Below, piece after piece: positions 41,809-51,269 of a stretch of 64,000 nt of DNA. The DNA lies in assembly GCA_046349315.1 (NCBI GenBank), contig JAXMCQ010000003.1:1-64000 (forward strand). Reading direction: 5' to 3'. The stretch comes from JAEUMG01 sp046349315 (lineage in GTDB: Bacteria; Pseudomonadota; Alphaproteobacteria; Rhizobiales; Aestuariivirgaceae). A program made the translations under genes and the position numbers. Under the pieces are notes generated by a model. That model was not told where the DNA came from. It ran no database searches and saw only the letters and a list, made by a program, of their open reading frames with translations. Positions within the stretch are counted from its first letter, which is position 1. The number at the start of each line of letters is the position of its first letter.

Positions 41809-42657
41809 TTAAAACATATTTTTCTTCGCGCTTAGGTAGAGTCTGACCTGCCGCCGTAGTTGCGAGACCTCGGCTGGCCTGTTGAGAGCCGCCGATCCCA
41901 GCCGCCGCACCTTAGCGATGTAAAGGTCGGTGAGGCTTGCCGGCAGGAAGGCCGGAAGAGCCGTGCCGAGACCGATTCTGGCGGCCGCACGCGCCTGCGC
42001 GAGCCGCTCAGCAGCTTGATCGCAGAGGTCCGCCAAAATGCGTTCAGTCTTCTCTCCGTCCCGTGCCGAGAGCCAATGCGCCGGCGTCAGGGCATGCTTC
42101 GCCAGAACATCCTTCGGCACGTAGCATTGACCCCTCGCCCGGTGAACCGGCAATGAACGGAGCAGGCCGGCAAGCCCGTAGGCAACGCCGGCGAAGCCCG
42201 CGGCCTCGGCGAGCGGTTGCGCTCCGCGTCCGGCCATGATCATCGCCGCCAGGTGGACAAGTGCCGACGATGTCTCGCCCAGGTATCCCTCGAGATCGCC
42301 CATTGTAGGCATTGGGTCATCATAGAGATCGAATTGGCGGCTTTCGATCATTGCGAGGAAGGGCTGCATCGGCAGCTCGCCTGCCTTGATTGCAGGGCCT
42401 AATGCCTGCGCAACGGGGTGATCGGTGGGCGTGCCTTCAAAAAGCGCAGTTATCGTATCACGCCACCAGGCGAGCCTGATCTCGCTCAGTCCAGGTTCGC
42501 TGACGACCTCGCGAATCCGCGCAATCTCGATGTTGAAGGCGTAAAGCGCCATCAGATGCGGGCGCGCGGCCTCCGGCGCGAATAGCGCTGCCAGGAAACG
42601 GTCTTTGTCCGCTTGCCGCACCAGCTCGAAGCAGTAGGTGCGTGCAACCTCGGTCAT
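41809..42657 (-). CDS. Squalene/phytoene synthase family protein (NDUFAF6-like)
   Basis: A 282-residue member of the trans-isoprenyl diphosphate synthase (head-to-head) fold. Seen: MALYAFNIEIARIREVVSEP and IRLAWWRDTI. The canonical carotenoid-enzyme DxxxD motifs are altered, for example FDLYDDPMPTMGDLEGYLGE in place of the first metal site region. This branch is closest in character to NDUFAF6, a mitochondrial complex I assembly factor, and its place after secF and the Mth938-like gene supports that. The start overlaps the Mth938 stop by four bases (ATGA). No other carotenoid or hopanoid genes are nearby, so a classical phytoene synthase role is less likely. Confidence 0.8.
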   Translation of the reverse strand: MTEVARTYCFELVRQADKDRFLAALFAPEAARPHLMALYAFNIEIARIREVVSEPGLSEIRLAWWRDTITALFEGTPTDHPVAQALGPAIKAGELPMQPFLAMIESRQFDLYDDPMPTMGDLEGYLGETSSALVHLAAMIMAGRGAQPLAEAAGFAGVAYGLAGLLRSLPVHRARGQCYVPKDVLAKHALTPAHWLSARDGEKTERILADLCDQAAERLAQARAAARIGLGTALPAFLPASLTDLYIAKVRRLGSAALNRPAEVSQLRRQVRLYLSAKKNMF

Positions 42658-43031
42658 TTGGTGTGGTCGACGGCAATGAAGCCGGCCGCGACACGGCGCT
42701 CTTCGGCCAGCAGGATATTATAGGTGCTGATCGCGGTTCCCGTGCTCATCACCTCGACGCTCTTGCAAAGGTCAGCGAGCATGCCGCGTATTTCCCTTGG
42801 CGGAAAATTCGTCGTGAGGCCGCTACCAAGCAGGAAGATGTCGATCGGCTCGTTGCTGGCGTGAAGCGGCGCCAGATCGTCCGCTGTGATCATGCGCACG
42901 TCTGCCGGGCTCCAGCCGCGAATTCCCTCGGCCGTCGCCAGGATGGATCCGCGATGCGACATGTTTGCGAAGAGGAAGCCGCCATTCCCATAGCCGTCGA
43001 TCGGTGCGCGGCCCGGGAAGAAGGCGATCAA
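42654..43031 (-). CDS. Mth938-like domain protein (NDUFAF3-like)
   Basis: A 125-residue protein of the Mth938/DUF498 fold. It starts at TTG 43031, which overlaps the secF stop as TTGA, and runs LIAFFPGRAPIDGYGNGGF. Family hallmarks are GYGNGGFLFANMSHRGSIL, GWSP and FLLGSGLTTNFPPREI. A longer frame into secF is not used. The eukaryotic relative NDUFAF3 is a complex I assembly factor that works with NDUFAF4 and NDUFAF6. Here the gene is translationally coupled on both sides (secF and the phytoene-synthase-like gene). The biochemical function is unknown. Confidence 0.85.
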   Translation of the reverse strand: MIAFFPGRAPIDGYGNGGFLFANMSHRGSILATAEGIRGWSPADVRMITADDLAPLHASNEPIDIFLLGSGLTTNFPPREIRGMLADLCKSVEVMSTGTAISTYNILLAEERRVAAGFIAVDHTK

Positions 43032-43966
43032 GGCCGCGCCTTCTCCACCGCCTTTGCCCTGGCGCCGCCGAGCGTATCGCGATTGGTACCGAGCAGGATC
43101 AGGATTGGCGAGGCGATGAAGATCGAGGAATAGGTGCCGATCAGAACGCCCCACAACATACAGAAGCTGAAGCCGCGCAAGACCTCGCCGCCCCAGATGT
43201 AGAGCGACAGGAGGGCCAGCAATGCCGTAACGGACGTCAGCAAGGTTCGCGGTAACACCGAGTTGATCGAGAAGTCGATAAGGTCGGCGAGCGGCATCTG
43301 CTTGAACTTGCGCATATACTCGCGAATTCGGTCGAATACGACGACGGTGTCATTCAGCGAATAGCCGACGATGGTGAGAATTGCCGCGATGATCGTCAGG
43401 TTGAAATCGAGGCCTAAGAGCGCAAACAGGCCAATCGTAAGCAGCACGTCATGCAACAGGGACACGACGGCGCCCACGGCGAACTGCCATTCGAACCGGA
43501 ACCAGATGTAGATCACGATCGCGATGATCGCCGTGACGACGGCAATCGTCCCCTGCTCCGTCAATTCGCCCGAAACCTTCGGACCCAAGCTCTCTACGCT
43601 CAGATAGTTGACATCAGGGCCGAGCGCTTTCTTCACCGTGTCGGTAACGGCCTTCTGCGCCTCGTCGCCCTCTTGCGCTTCGATTCTGATTGCAACGTCG
43701 GTCGGCTCGCCGAAACCCTGGATTTCTACATCGCCCAGGCCGAGGCTGTTCATCTTGGTTCGCAGTTCGTCAAGATTGACAGCCTGCGGAAAGCGCACCA
43801 CGAAATTGGTGCCCCCCTTGAAGTCGACGCCGTAATTCAAGCCAAGCAGCGCAAAGAGGAGGATTGAGACGGCGCAGAGCATCCCCGAAATAAAGAAGCC
43901 AAAGCGGCTCGCCCGCATGAACCGGATTTTTGTGTCGTCGGGTATGAGACGGATCGGTTTGAACAT
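43028..43966 (-). CDS. secF: Protein-export membrane protein SecF
   Basis: With SecD it uses proton motive force to complete translocation through SecYEG. The 312-residue protein has six TM helices. The first is followed by LLGLNYGVDFKGGTNFVVRF, the conserved D1-like motif, and later helices contain VVFDRIREYMRKF and GYSLNDTVVVFDR, typical of SecF. It starts 13 bases after secD and overlaps the Mth938-like gene by four bases. Confidence 0.95.
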   Translation of the reverse strand: MFKPIRLIPDDTKIRFMRASRFGFFISGMLCAVSILLFALLGLNYGVDFKGGTNFVVRFPQAVNLDELRTKMNSLGLGDVEIQGFGEPTDVAIRIEAQEGDEAQKAVTDTVKKALGPDVNYLSVESLGPKVSGELTEQGTIAVVTAIIAIVIYIWFRFEWQFAVGAVVSLLHDVLLTIGLFALLGLDFNLTIIAAILTIVGYSLNDTVVVFDRIREYMRKFKQMPLADLIDFSINSVLPRTLLTSVTALLALLSLYIWGGEVLRGFSFCMLWGVLIGTYSSIFIASPILILLGTNRDTLGGARAKAVEKARP

Positions 43967-43979
43967 GGTGGTGTGCCGC

Positions 43980-45581
43980 CTAGAGCGGGATTTCCTTCGG
44001 CCGGGATTGGCGGACCCAGAAGGCCACGATCAATCGGGTGAGCGTAAAAGCCGTGAACATCGTGGTGAGAATGCCGATCGCGTGGGTGACGGCGAAGCCG
44101 CGCACCGGACCGGAGCCGACACCGAAGAGAACGACGGCAGCGATGAATGAGGTAATGTTCGAGTCGAGAATGGTCGCGAGCGCGAATTTGAACCCGGAGT
44201 CGATCGAATTGAGCGCCGTCCGGCCATTGCGCCATTCCTCGCGGATGCGCTCATAGATCAAAACGTTCGAGTCGACCGCGACACCCATCGTCAGGACGAT
44301 GCCGGCGATGCCGGGCAAGGTCAGCGTGAATCCAACCACCGACATGATGGCGATCAGCATCAACAAGTTCGCCAGCAAGGCGATATTTGCGAATATGCCG
44401 AATATGCCATAGGCGAACACCATGAAGGCAAGGACGAGGACGAGTCCGATCAGAGAGGCTGTGAAACCGGCGCGAATAGAGTCGGCGCCAAGCGACGGGC
44501 CGACTGTCCGCTGCTCGACCGGTACGAGCTTCGCGGGAAGCGCACCTGAACGGAGCACGATCGCGAGATTGGTCGTCTCTTCGACGGTGAAATTCCCAGA
44601 TATCTGACCCGACCCGCCGAGAATCGGCTCGTTGATGCGCGGTGCGCTCTGCACGACGCCGTCGAGGAGGATCGCGAACGGCTTGCCGACATTGTCGGCC
44701 GTCAGCTTGCCGAAGCGCAGCGCACCGCGCTGGTTGAATTTGAAGCTTACGATCGGCTGGTTGTTCTGGCCGAAACTTGGTTGTGCATCGGATAAGTCGG
44801 CACCGTCTACGGTCGCGGCACTCGATGTCTGAACCCACATGATCTGGTTGGGCTCGTCCTTCATCGGATAGGCCGCGCAATCCGGTGGCGGTTGCTGGTT
44901 GGGTCCCGACGGCTGGGTTTCGCAAACAAGCTGGAAGGTGAGCTTGGCGGTTTGCCCAAGCAGCTTCACCACTTCGTCGGGGTTGCCGATACCCGGCATC
45001 TGCACGACGATGCGGTCCTTGCCTTGCTGCTGGATCGTCGGCTCGGTTACGCCTGAAGAATTGATCCGGTTCTCGATGATCCGGAGCGATTGCTTAATAG
45101 CGCGGGCGATCTTGGCATCAAGACCGACCTGGGAAATCGTGAAGGTGAATTGCTGCCCGTTGCGATTGAGATCGAACAGATTGGCGCTGGCGCCAGCGCC
45201 AAGGAATCCAGTATCGACTGGCTGACGCAAGTTGCGGAGGATACCCTCGGCCTTATCGAGCTCTTCAGGCTTTGTGATCTGCACGACCGCCCCGTCAGGG
45301 GTTCGATTGAGCCGGAAGGCGATGCGCCCTTCACGCAGCGCAGTCCGGATGTCGGCGAGTTGCTGGGTCAGTAGCGTGTTTATGAAGTCCTTGCGATCGA
45401 CCTCGAGAAGGACGTTGGATCCCCCTTGCAGGTCAAGCCCCAGGGTCATGGGTCGCGCAATGGTGTATTCGCCGACCTTCTTCTGCCATTCCGGCGGCAG
45501 GATATTGGGCAGCGCCAGCAATGCCGACAGCACCACGGTCGCGAGAATCGCGATGATTTTCCAGCGAGAGAAATGGAGCAT
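43980..45581 (-). CDS. secD: Protein-export membrane protein SecD
   Basis: A 533-residue SecDF partner. An N-terminal TM helix is followed by MTLGLDLQGGSNVLLEVDRK, the large periplasmic P1 domain (~residues 55-360), and five C-terminal TM helices carrying IVLTMGVAVDSNVLIYERIR and TILDSNITSFIAAVVLFGVG with the proton-relay Asp. It starts three bases after the yajC stop, in the conserved yajC-secD-secF operon. Confidence 0.95.
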   Translation of the reverse strand: MLHFSRWKIIAILATVVLSALLALPNILPPEWQKKVGEYTIARPMTLGLDLQGGSNVLLEVDRKDFINTLLTQQLADIRTALREGRIAFRLNRTPDGAVVQITKPEELDKAEGILRNLRQPVDTGFLGAGASANLFDLNRNGQQFTFTISQVGLDAKIARAIKQSLRIIENRINSSGVTEPTIQQQGKDRIVVQMPGIGNPDEVVKLLGQTAKLTFQLVCETQPSGPNQQPPPDCAAYPMKDEPNQIMWVQTSSAATVDGADLSDAQPSFGQNNQPIVSFKFNQRGALRFGKLTADNVGKPFAILLDGVVQSAPRINEPILGGSGQISGNFTVEETTNLAIVLRSGALPAKLVPVEQRTVGPSLGADSIRAGFTASLIGLVLVLAFMVFAYGIFGIFANIALLANLLMLIAIMSVVGFTLTLPGIAGIVLTMGVAVDSNVLIYERIREEWRNGRTALNSIDSGFKFALATILDSNITSFIAAVVLFGVGSGPVRGFAVTHAIGILTTMFTAFTLTRLIVAFWVRQSRPKEIPL

Positions 45582-45584
45582 GGG

Positions 45585-45926
45585 CTACTTGCCCGCCTCG
45601 TCCTTGACCGGCTCGCCCTTGGCCCTGACGTCGCTGATAGCCGACCTGACCACCCTGACCTTGACGTTCTCGGCGATCTCGACTTGCAATTCCTTGTCAT
45701 CGATGACCTTGGTCACCCGGCCGATCAGGCCGCCATTGGTTACGACCGTGTCGCCACGCTGCACCTTGGAGACCATGTCCTGGTGCTCCTTGACCTTGCG
45801 TTGCTGCGGGCGGATTAGCAGGAAATAAAAGATCACCATGATCATGACCAGGGGCAGGATCATGGACAGGAAATCGCCTCCCAACCCCGGCACAGCGGTC
45901 TGGGCAAAGGCTGGGGTCACGAACAT
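45585..45926 (-). CDS. yajC: Sec translocase accessory subunit YajC
   Basis: A small single-pass membrane protein of the SecDF-YajC holo-translocon. The ATG at 45926 has AGGAGA seven bases upstream and gives 113 residues: MFVTPAFAQTAVPGLGGD, the TM helix ILPLVMIMVIFYFLLIRPQQ, and a cytoplasmic domain with VQRGDTVVTNGGLIGRVTKV. An in-frame extension upstream is not supported. It heads yajC-secD-secF-Mth938-phytoene-synthase-like and diverges from the DUF815 ATPase. Confidence 0.94.
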   Translation of the reverse strand: MFVTPAFAQTAVPGLGGDFLSMILPLVMIMVIFYFLLIRPQQRKVKEHQDMVSKVQRGDTVVTNGGLIGRVTKVIDDKELQVEIAENVKVRVVRSAISDVRAKGEPVKDEAGK

Positions 45927-46046
45927 GAGGAATCTCCTGAAGGGTCGCCGATTTGGCTGGAGGGTATATAGCGGGCGGTCGGGCCATTGCAACCCGCAAA
46001 CCCTTGCCTCGCCCGAAGCGAAGCCCTAAGGACCGCGCCTGTGTCA

Positions 46047-46913
46047 ATGCCCCCAGACCCAGAACTAATTTCCCGTCTCGAACGTATTGCTGCCGCGCTG
46101 GACCGCCTTGCCCCGGCGGCTCCGATCGTCGTCGATCCGGCTTCCGCGGCCGCATTCATATGGCATGCCGCAGAAGCTCGCCTCGAGCCCGTGGCCCGGG
46201 TCAACCGCGTCGATATCGGCCTCCTCAAGGGAATCGACCTTACGCGCGATATCCTCATCGAGAATACGGAGCGCTTCGCGCAAGGCCTTCCCGCCAACAA
46301 CGCGCTTTTGTGGGGTGCGCGCGGCATGGGCAAGAGTTCGCTGGTCAAGGCGGCACACCACCTGATCAATGAACGGCATGGTGGAACGCTCAAGCTGGTC
46401 GAGATTCATCGCGAGGATATCGAGGGACTGCCCCGTCTGATGAGTCTCGTCCGCAGCCAGCCGAAGCTCCGCTTCATCGTATTCTGCGATGATCTTTCTT
46501 TCGACGCCGAGGATACCTCCTACAAGTCGCTCAAGGCGGCGCTCGAAGGCGGCATCGAGGGTCGCCCGGAGAACATGATCTTCTATGCCACTTCGAATCG
46601 CCGGCACCTTTTGCCGCGTGACATGATCGAGAACGAGCGCTCGACCGCGATCAACCCTTCCGAAGCCGTGCAGGAGAAGGTCTCACTTTCGGATCGCTTC
46701 GGCTTGTGGCTCGGCTTCCATCATTGTTCACAGGACGACTATCTGGCGATGATCGAGGCCTATAGCCGCCACTTCAATTTGCCGATCGGTCCAGAGGAAT
46801 TGCGGCAAGGCGCGATCGAATGGGCTGCAACCCGTGGCTCGCGCTCGGGCCGCGTTGCCTGGCAATTCATCCAGGATCAGGCCGGCCGATTGGGAATCAG
46901 GCTCTCAAGCTAA
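46047..46913 (+). CDS. DUF815-family AAA-type ATPase
   Basis: A 288-residue P-loop ATPase of unknown role, widely conserved in proteobacteria. Walker A is LLWGARGMGKSSLVKA and Walker B is LRFIVFCDDLSFDAED. The sensor-like FYATSNRRHLLPRDMIEN follows, and the DRFGLWLGFHHCSQDDYL region is typical of the family. The ATG at 46047 is chosen; an upstream in-frame GTG/ATG would add 20 residues without homology and run into the yajC control region. It diverges from yajC. Confidence 0.88.
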   Translation: MPPDPELISRLERIAAALDRLAPAAPIVVDPASAAAFIWHAAEARLEPVARVNRVDIGLLKGIDLTRDILIENTERFAQGLPANNALLWGARGMGKSSLVKAAHHLINERHGGTLKLVEIHREDIEGLPRLMSLVRSQPKLRFIVFCDDLSFDAEDTSYKSLKAALEGGIEGRPENMIFYATSNRRHLLPRDMIENERSTAINPSEAVQEKVSLSDRFGLWLGFHHCSQDDYLAMIEAYSRHFNLPIGPEELRQGAIEWAATRGSRSGRVAWQFIQDQAGRLGIRLSS

Positions 46914-46987
46914 CTTCCGGTTGACCCCGCCGCCCGAGGACGGGCATCCTTCTGGACAATAAAGAGAATTGGGCCGGGGGTCTGCGG

Positions 46988-49900
46988 GTGCACCAAGACG
47001 AGAGTTGCGCATTTCAGCTTGTCAGAGCGCATAAGTGGAACCTTGGTTGTAAACCCGCATCGCGAATAGCCCTTGCGGCGCTCATGCTGACATTCTTCGG
47101 CAACGCGACTGAGAGCCGCGCAGAACAGCCCGCAGCGCCTGTCAATATTCCGCTCTATTACTATTACGACCCGTCTAATCCGCTTCTCAACACTGAGGCG
47201 AAACTTGCCATCGACGTGGGCATTCAGGGCGGAGAGGCCAAACCTTACATCTTCGATACCGGATCGCCCGTTTTCAATGCCGCTTATGGAAGCTGGTGGG
47301 GCGGCTTCGATCCGAACAGCGTGCCGGAGTCCACAGTCTTGTCGCCCGACGGGACGGCGATGAACAATGCCGAGTTCTGCTATGGCATCACCGATTTTTG
47401 CCGCGGGTGGACCGGTAATCTCGTCCAAGTCGACTCGCTCAGCTTCCATTTGCAGGGTGACCCGACAGCCTATGCAACGCTAACGGCCGACCCTGGCTAT
47501 GTCATAAATGCAGGTGCCACCTATGTTGACGCCAATAAGGTCGCATACAGCTTTCCCTTCGATAGTGATAAGCCGCCGATGTACGGCTATTTCTGGGGCG
47601 TTTTTGGCGCAGGCAACTTCGCACCAGAAGTCAAGATCAAAGCCGATGATGGGAGCAGTTCAGGATCCGGTTACTACGCCGGCGGCGTCCTGGGTCAGAC
47701 GATCGTGTCCGGTACACTCGCGCAGGGTTACATGGTGGCGGCGAATGGCCAGAAGAACCCACTGTCCGACGAAAACGGGCCGCAACAGGTCAATGGAATA
47801 ACAGTCACGGTCGGTGGCGAGACGACGCCAGTGACCGCCTGCAGCCCCTGCGTAACGGTCGGACTCAGTGCAGAAATCCTTGGGCAGTTCTGGGCGGCAA
47901 CGCCGAGTGTTGGTGGAGATGACGGCAATGCCGGCGTTATCCCTTGGGCCGAGACGGCGGAATCATTCCAGAATCCTTATGGGGGTGCCATAGGAAACAA
48001 CGCTTCCACGGAAAGAGGCACATTGTTCACGACGACCCTGACATCGTCTGAGGGAACAGTCACCACCACCGCCGCCAATCTGCTGGATACCGGCACGGGG
48101 ACTCTGAATCTGGGCGTGAAACCGTCGGAACCGATCGGGGATGTTTCGGACCAATATGCAACCGATCCTCACTGCCTTGAGGATGTCGCCAACGGATGTG
48201 CGGTAAACGCAGGCGTCGAACTTGCGATTTCCGGCGCAGTTAGCGCAGCAGGCGATCCGATCGTCGGACTGGCGCCGTCGGAGATGACCATCACCCAGGA
48301 TACTAACGCAACCTATGACGCGCAGCTCAAGAAGGTCGACATCCAGAACACCATCGGCATTTCCTTCTTCACGCAGAACTCGGTGTTGTTTGACCTGACC
48401 AACAAGGTGATCGGCTACACGCCGTTCTTCGTCACCGATGCAGCTCTGGCGACGACTGCCGATGGGCCATTGATTGTCGACGGCGACAATGTGTGGCTGG
48501 GCCTGGCTGGGATCGTGTCGGGTGAAGGTGGGATCACAATCGAGGACGGCGGCAAGGTGCAGCTCAGCGCCCTCAACAGCTACGGCGGCCGGACGCAGAT
48601 ACGCGACGGTGCAGACCTTTATATTTCCGGCATCGGCAGCATCGCCGCTTCTTCCGGCGTTCTTAACGACGGCGTATTCGACATCTCGCGTGCCTGGTCC
48701 GCCGTGAGTATCAAAGACCTCGCGGGTTCGGGTGAAACGAACCTGGGCGGACAGAATCTCATCATCACGAATGCATCCGGAATTTTCTCGGGCGTCATTT
48801 CGGATGATGGTGTTTTTCCCGGCATCACGGGCGGCAGCCTCACCCTTGCGGGCGGAGTACTTACATTGTCGGGTCTCAACACTTACACCGGCCCGACGCG
48901 TGTCGAAAACGGAGCCCTGATCGTCAATGGTGCGATTGCATCAAACGTCACCGTCGATCCCGGTGCGACCCTGGCCGGCACCGGCAAGGTCGAATCGATC
49001 GATGTGGCCGGCATCATTTCGCCCGGCGGTACGACTGCTCCGGGCCACGGAATAGGCACGTTGAGAATAGCGGGAGACGCGGTTCTTGCCGGTGCCGCTT
49101 ATGCGGTCGACGCCAACGCGGCCGGCGCCTCCGACAAGTTGGTGATTGACGATGCCGTCACTCTCGACAACGCGCGACTTCTGGTGCTCGCCGAGGGCGG
49201 CGACTATGCCCCGTCGACTTCTTATCTCGTCATCGACAAGACATCGGCTGGCGCGATCGTCGGCGACTTCAGTCAAATCACGTCGAACAGCATCTTCGTT
49301 TCGCCAAGTCTCGTCTATGACGGCGGTAACGGCAATGACGCGGTGGTGACGCTGGACGCCGTGCCCTACGAGACCTTCGCGGAGACGCACAACCAGCGCG
49401 CAGTGGCGAATGCGCTGGATGCCGGCACTTTCGGCCCCCTCGCCGCTTCCATCTTCTACCTTGATGAGGCGTCAGTACGGGAAGCCTTCACGCAACTCGC
49501 CGGAGAGGTGCATCCCACAACGCTCGGAATTCTCGCCGAGGACAGCCGTTACCTGCGCCAGGCCGTACTGGGCCGCACCGTTCAGGCGCAGTATCAAGAC
49601 TTAGGAAGCGAGATCGCGATCAGCCCTGCCGGTGGCGTTGGGGGTCCGGAAGGACCGGCTGCCAGCCAGGTCGGCTTCTGGACGCAAGCCTTTGGCTCGT
49701 GGGCCAGCTATGATGGCAATGACAATACTGCAGGCGGCAAGCGCGATCTCGGCGGCTTTGTTTCGGGTCTAGATGTTGGCCTCGACGGCGGCTGGCGCCT
49801 CGGAGCGGCGGCAGGCTACGGCCACTCATCGATTGCGCTCGATGCCGGTGCGGGATCCGCCGATGTCGATAGTTTCTCGCTGGCGGCCTATGGCGGCGGA

Positions 49901-50494
49901 AGTCTTGGTCCAGTGGCCTTAAGAGCGGGTGCAGCCTGGAGCTGGCATGACATCGATACAGCACGCAGCGTTGTCTATCCCGGAGTCTTCGAGCGCGAAA
50001 AGGCATCCTATGACGGCGATACGGGTCAGATTTTCGGTGAACTCGCCTATCCGATCCTGTTGGGAGACTCGGCGGTCGAACCTTTCGCAGGCCTTGCCTA
50101 TGTGCATGTGAAGACTGACGGGTTCCACGAGGATGGCGGCATTGCAGCGCTCATCGGAGAGAATGCCGATGAAGATGTCGGCTTCTCAACTTTGGGCGTG
50201 CGCTGGGCTGGTCGATTAGCGATAGGCGAGACAGCATTGATGCCGCGCGCATCGCTTGCCTGGCAACATGGTTTTGATGAACTGACGCCGGAAACGGCTT
50301 TCGCCTTCGTCAATGAACCTGCCATCGGGTTCACCGCGACAGGTCTACCGATCGTTCGCGACAGTGCCTTGATCGACGTCGGCCTTGCGATTGAACTTTC
50401 CCCCGGCATGACGCTCGGCGCTTCCTATGCCGGGCAATTCGCCAACGACCTACAGGATAACGCGGTTCAGGGACGGCTCACCTGGGCTTTCTGA
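46988..50494 (+). CDS. Autotransporter with a pepsin-like aspartic protease passenger
   Basis: A 1168-residue type Va autotransporter. The start is GTG 46988. A long signal peptide ends near SRA (residue 45). Residues ~50-485 look like a two-lobed pepsin-type aspartic protease. The first active-site motif is YIFDTGSPV (Asp90) and the second NLLDTGTGTL (Asp367). The C-terminal lobe ends with GISFFTQNSVLFDLTNKVIG, the pattern seen before the end of A1 proteases. Cys pairs are present. Residues ~490-790 contain autotransporter-associated beta-helix repeats (LTLSGLNTYTGPTRVENGAL). A C-terminal beta-barrel (~900-1168) ends WAF. Export of an active surface or released protease is inferred; no substrate is evident. 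Confidence 0.85.
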   Translation: MHQDESCAFQLVRAHKWNLGCKPASRIALAALMLTFFGNATESRAEQPAAPVNIPLYYYYDPSNPLLNTEAKLAIDVGIQGGEAKPYIFDTGSPVFNAAYGSWWGGFDPNSVPESTVLSPDGTAMNNAEFCYGITDFCRGWTGNLVQVDSLSFHLQGDPTAYATLTADPGYVINAGATYVDANKVAYSFPFDSDKPPMYGYFWGVFGAGNFAPEVKIKADDGSSSGSGYYAGGVLGQTIVSGTLAQGYMVAANGQKNPLSDENGPQQVNGITVTVGGETTPVTACSPCVTVGLSAEILGQFWAATPSVGGDDGNAGVIPWAETAESFQNPYGGAIGNNASTERGTLFTTTLTSSEGTVTTTAANLLDTGTGTLNLGVKPSEPIGDVSDQYATDPHCLEDVANGCAVNAGVELAISGAVSAAGDPIVGLAPSEMTITQDTNATYDAQLKKVDIQNTIGISFFTQNSVLFDLTNKVIGYTPFFVTDAALATTADGPLIVDGDNVWLGLAGIVSGEGGITIEDGGKVQLSALNSYGGRTQIRDGADLYISGIGSIAASSGVLNDGVFDISRAWSAVSIKDLAGSGETNLGGQNLIITNASGIFSGVISDDGVFPGITGGSLTLAGGVLTLSGLNTYTGPTRVENGALIVNGAIASNVTVDPGATLAGTGKVESIDVAGIISPGGTTAPGHGIGTLRIAGDAVLAGAAYAVDANAAGASDKLVIDDAVTLDNARLLVLAEGGDYAPSTSYLVIDKTSAGAIVGDFSQITSNSIFVSPSLVYDGGNGNDAVVTLDAVPYETFAETHNQRAVANALDAGTFGPLAASIFYLDEASVREAFTQLAGEVHPTTLGILAEDSRYLRQAVLGRTVQAQYQDLGSEIAISPAGGVGGPEGPAASQVGFWTQAFGSWASYDGNDNTAGGKRDLGGFVSGLDVGLDGGWRLGAAAGYGHSSIALDAGAGSADVDSFSLAAYGGGSLGPVALRAGAAWSWHDIDTARSVVYPGVFEREKASYDGDTGQIFGELAYPILLGDSAVEPFAGLAYVHVKTDGFHEDGGIAALIGENADEDVGFSTLGVRWAGRLAIGETALMPRASLAWQHGFDELTPETAFAFVNEPAIGFTATGLPIVRDSALIDVGLAIELSPGMTLGASYAGQFANDLQDNAVQGRLTWAF

Positions 50495-50528
50495 GTAGCG
50501 GCTAGAATTTCGATCGGGTGCGGTCGGC

Positions 50529-51188
50529 TCAGGTCAACGCACGTTCATTGGCGGCCCATTCGGCGGGGCTGCGTCCGACAGGCACCATCACCCAGCGCTT
50601 GTAGGCGGGGCGGGCCTTCAATGCTGCGAACCAGCGATCCAGGTTGGGCATTGGCGGACGCTTCCAGTCGAGTCCGTCCAGTCGCCACCGGAAGCAGCCC
50701 GTCACGATGTCTCCGATGGTCAATGCGTCTCCTGCGAAGAAGGCCCGACCGGCGAGCGCCTTGTCGGCAATGGCAAGCACCGTCTGCAAACGCGCCTCGG
50801 CATCCGCCATGGCTTTGCGATCTGCCTTGTCAGCCGGCGCGCGCACCTGGTTCATGAAAAGCACCGATGCCGGCGGCGCGAGCGTCGTCTGCGACCACTC
50901 CATCCACTGTTCTGCCGCGGCCAGCGCCTTCGGCTCGTCAGGTAGCAGACTCCCTCTCCCGTAGCGCACGGCAAGATAGCGCACGATGGCGTTCGATTCG
51001 AACATCGTGACTTCGCCATCCCTGAGGACCGGGATCAAGCCATTGGGGTTCATCGCCCGATATGCAGGCGCGTCATTGCCGCCGAATGTTCCGCCGACAG
51101 ATTCGCGCTTGAACTCTTTGCCAAGTTCACCGAGGGTCCAGAGGACCTTTTGGACATTGATGGAGCTTCGACGGCCATAAACAATCAT
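50529..51188 (-). CDS. Glutathione S-transferase
   Basis: A 219-residue GST. The thioredoxin-like N-terminal domain has YGRRSSINVQKVLWTLGELG (possible active-site Ser near residue 9) and NPNGLIPVLRDGEVTMFESN, which contains the cis-Pro and glutathione gamma-Glu contacts. The all-helical C-terminal domain has the N-capping LTIGDIVTGCFRWR. It ends 34 bases from the autotransporter stop in convergent orientation. The physiological substrate is unknown. Confidence 0.9.
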   Translation of the reverse strand: MIVYGRRSSINVQKVLWTLGELGKEFKRESVGGTFGGNDAPAYRAMNPNGLIPVLRDGEVTMFESNAIVRYLAVRYGRGSLLPDEPKALAAAEQWMEWSQTTLAPPASVLFMNQVRAPADKADRKAMADAEARLQTVLAIADKALAGRAFFAGDALTIGDIVTGCFRWRLDGLDWKRPPMPNLDRWFAALKARPAYKRWVMVPVGRSPAEWAANERALT

Positions 51189-51213
51189 CGCAGCAGCATC
51201 GAAGCATCACCTG

Positions 51214-51250
51214 CAAAAAGCAAGAGCCCGGCGCGCATGGCCGGGCTCCC
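51214..51250 (-). terminator. Intrinsic terminator, minus strand, between GST and LysM/LytM genes
   Basis: GAGCCCGGC (51224-51232) and GCCGGGCTC (51240-51248) form a 9-bp stem. On the minus strand the stem is followed by TTGCTTTTTG (51223 down to 51214). It ends transcription from the LysM/LytM gene before GST. Confidence 0.82.
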
Positions 51251-51269
51251 TAGTCGATTGGTGCTGCGA

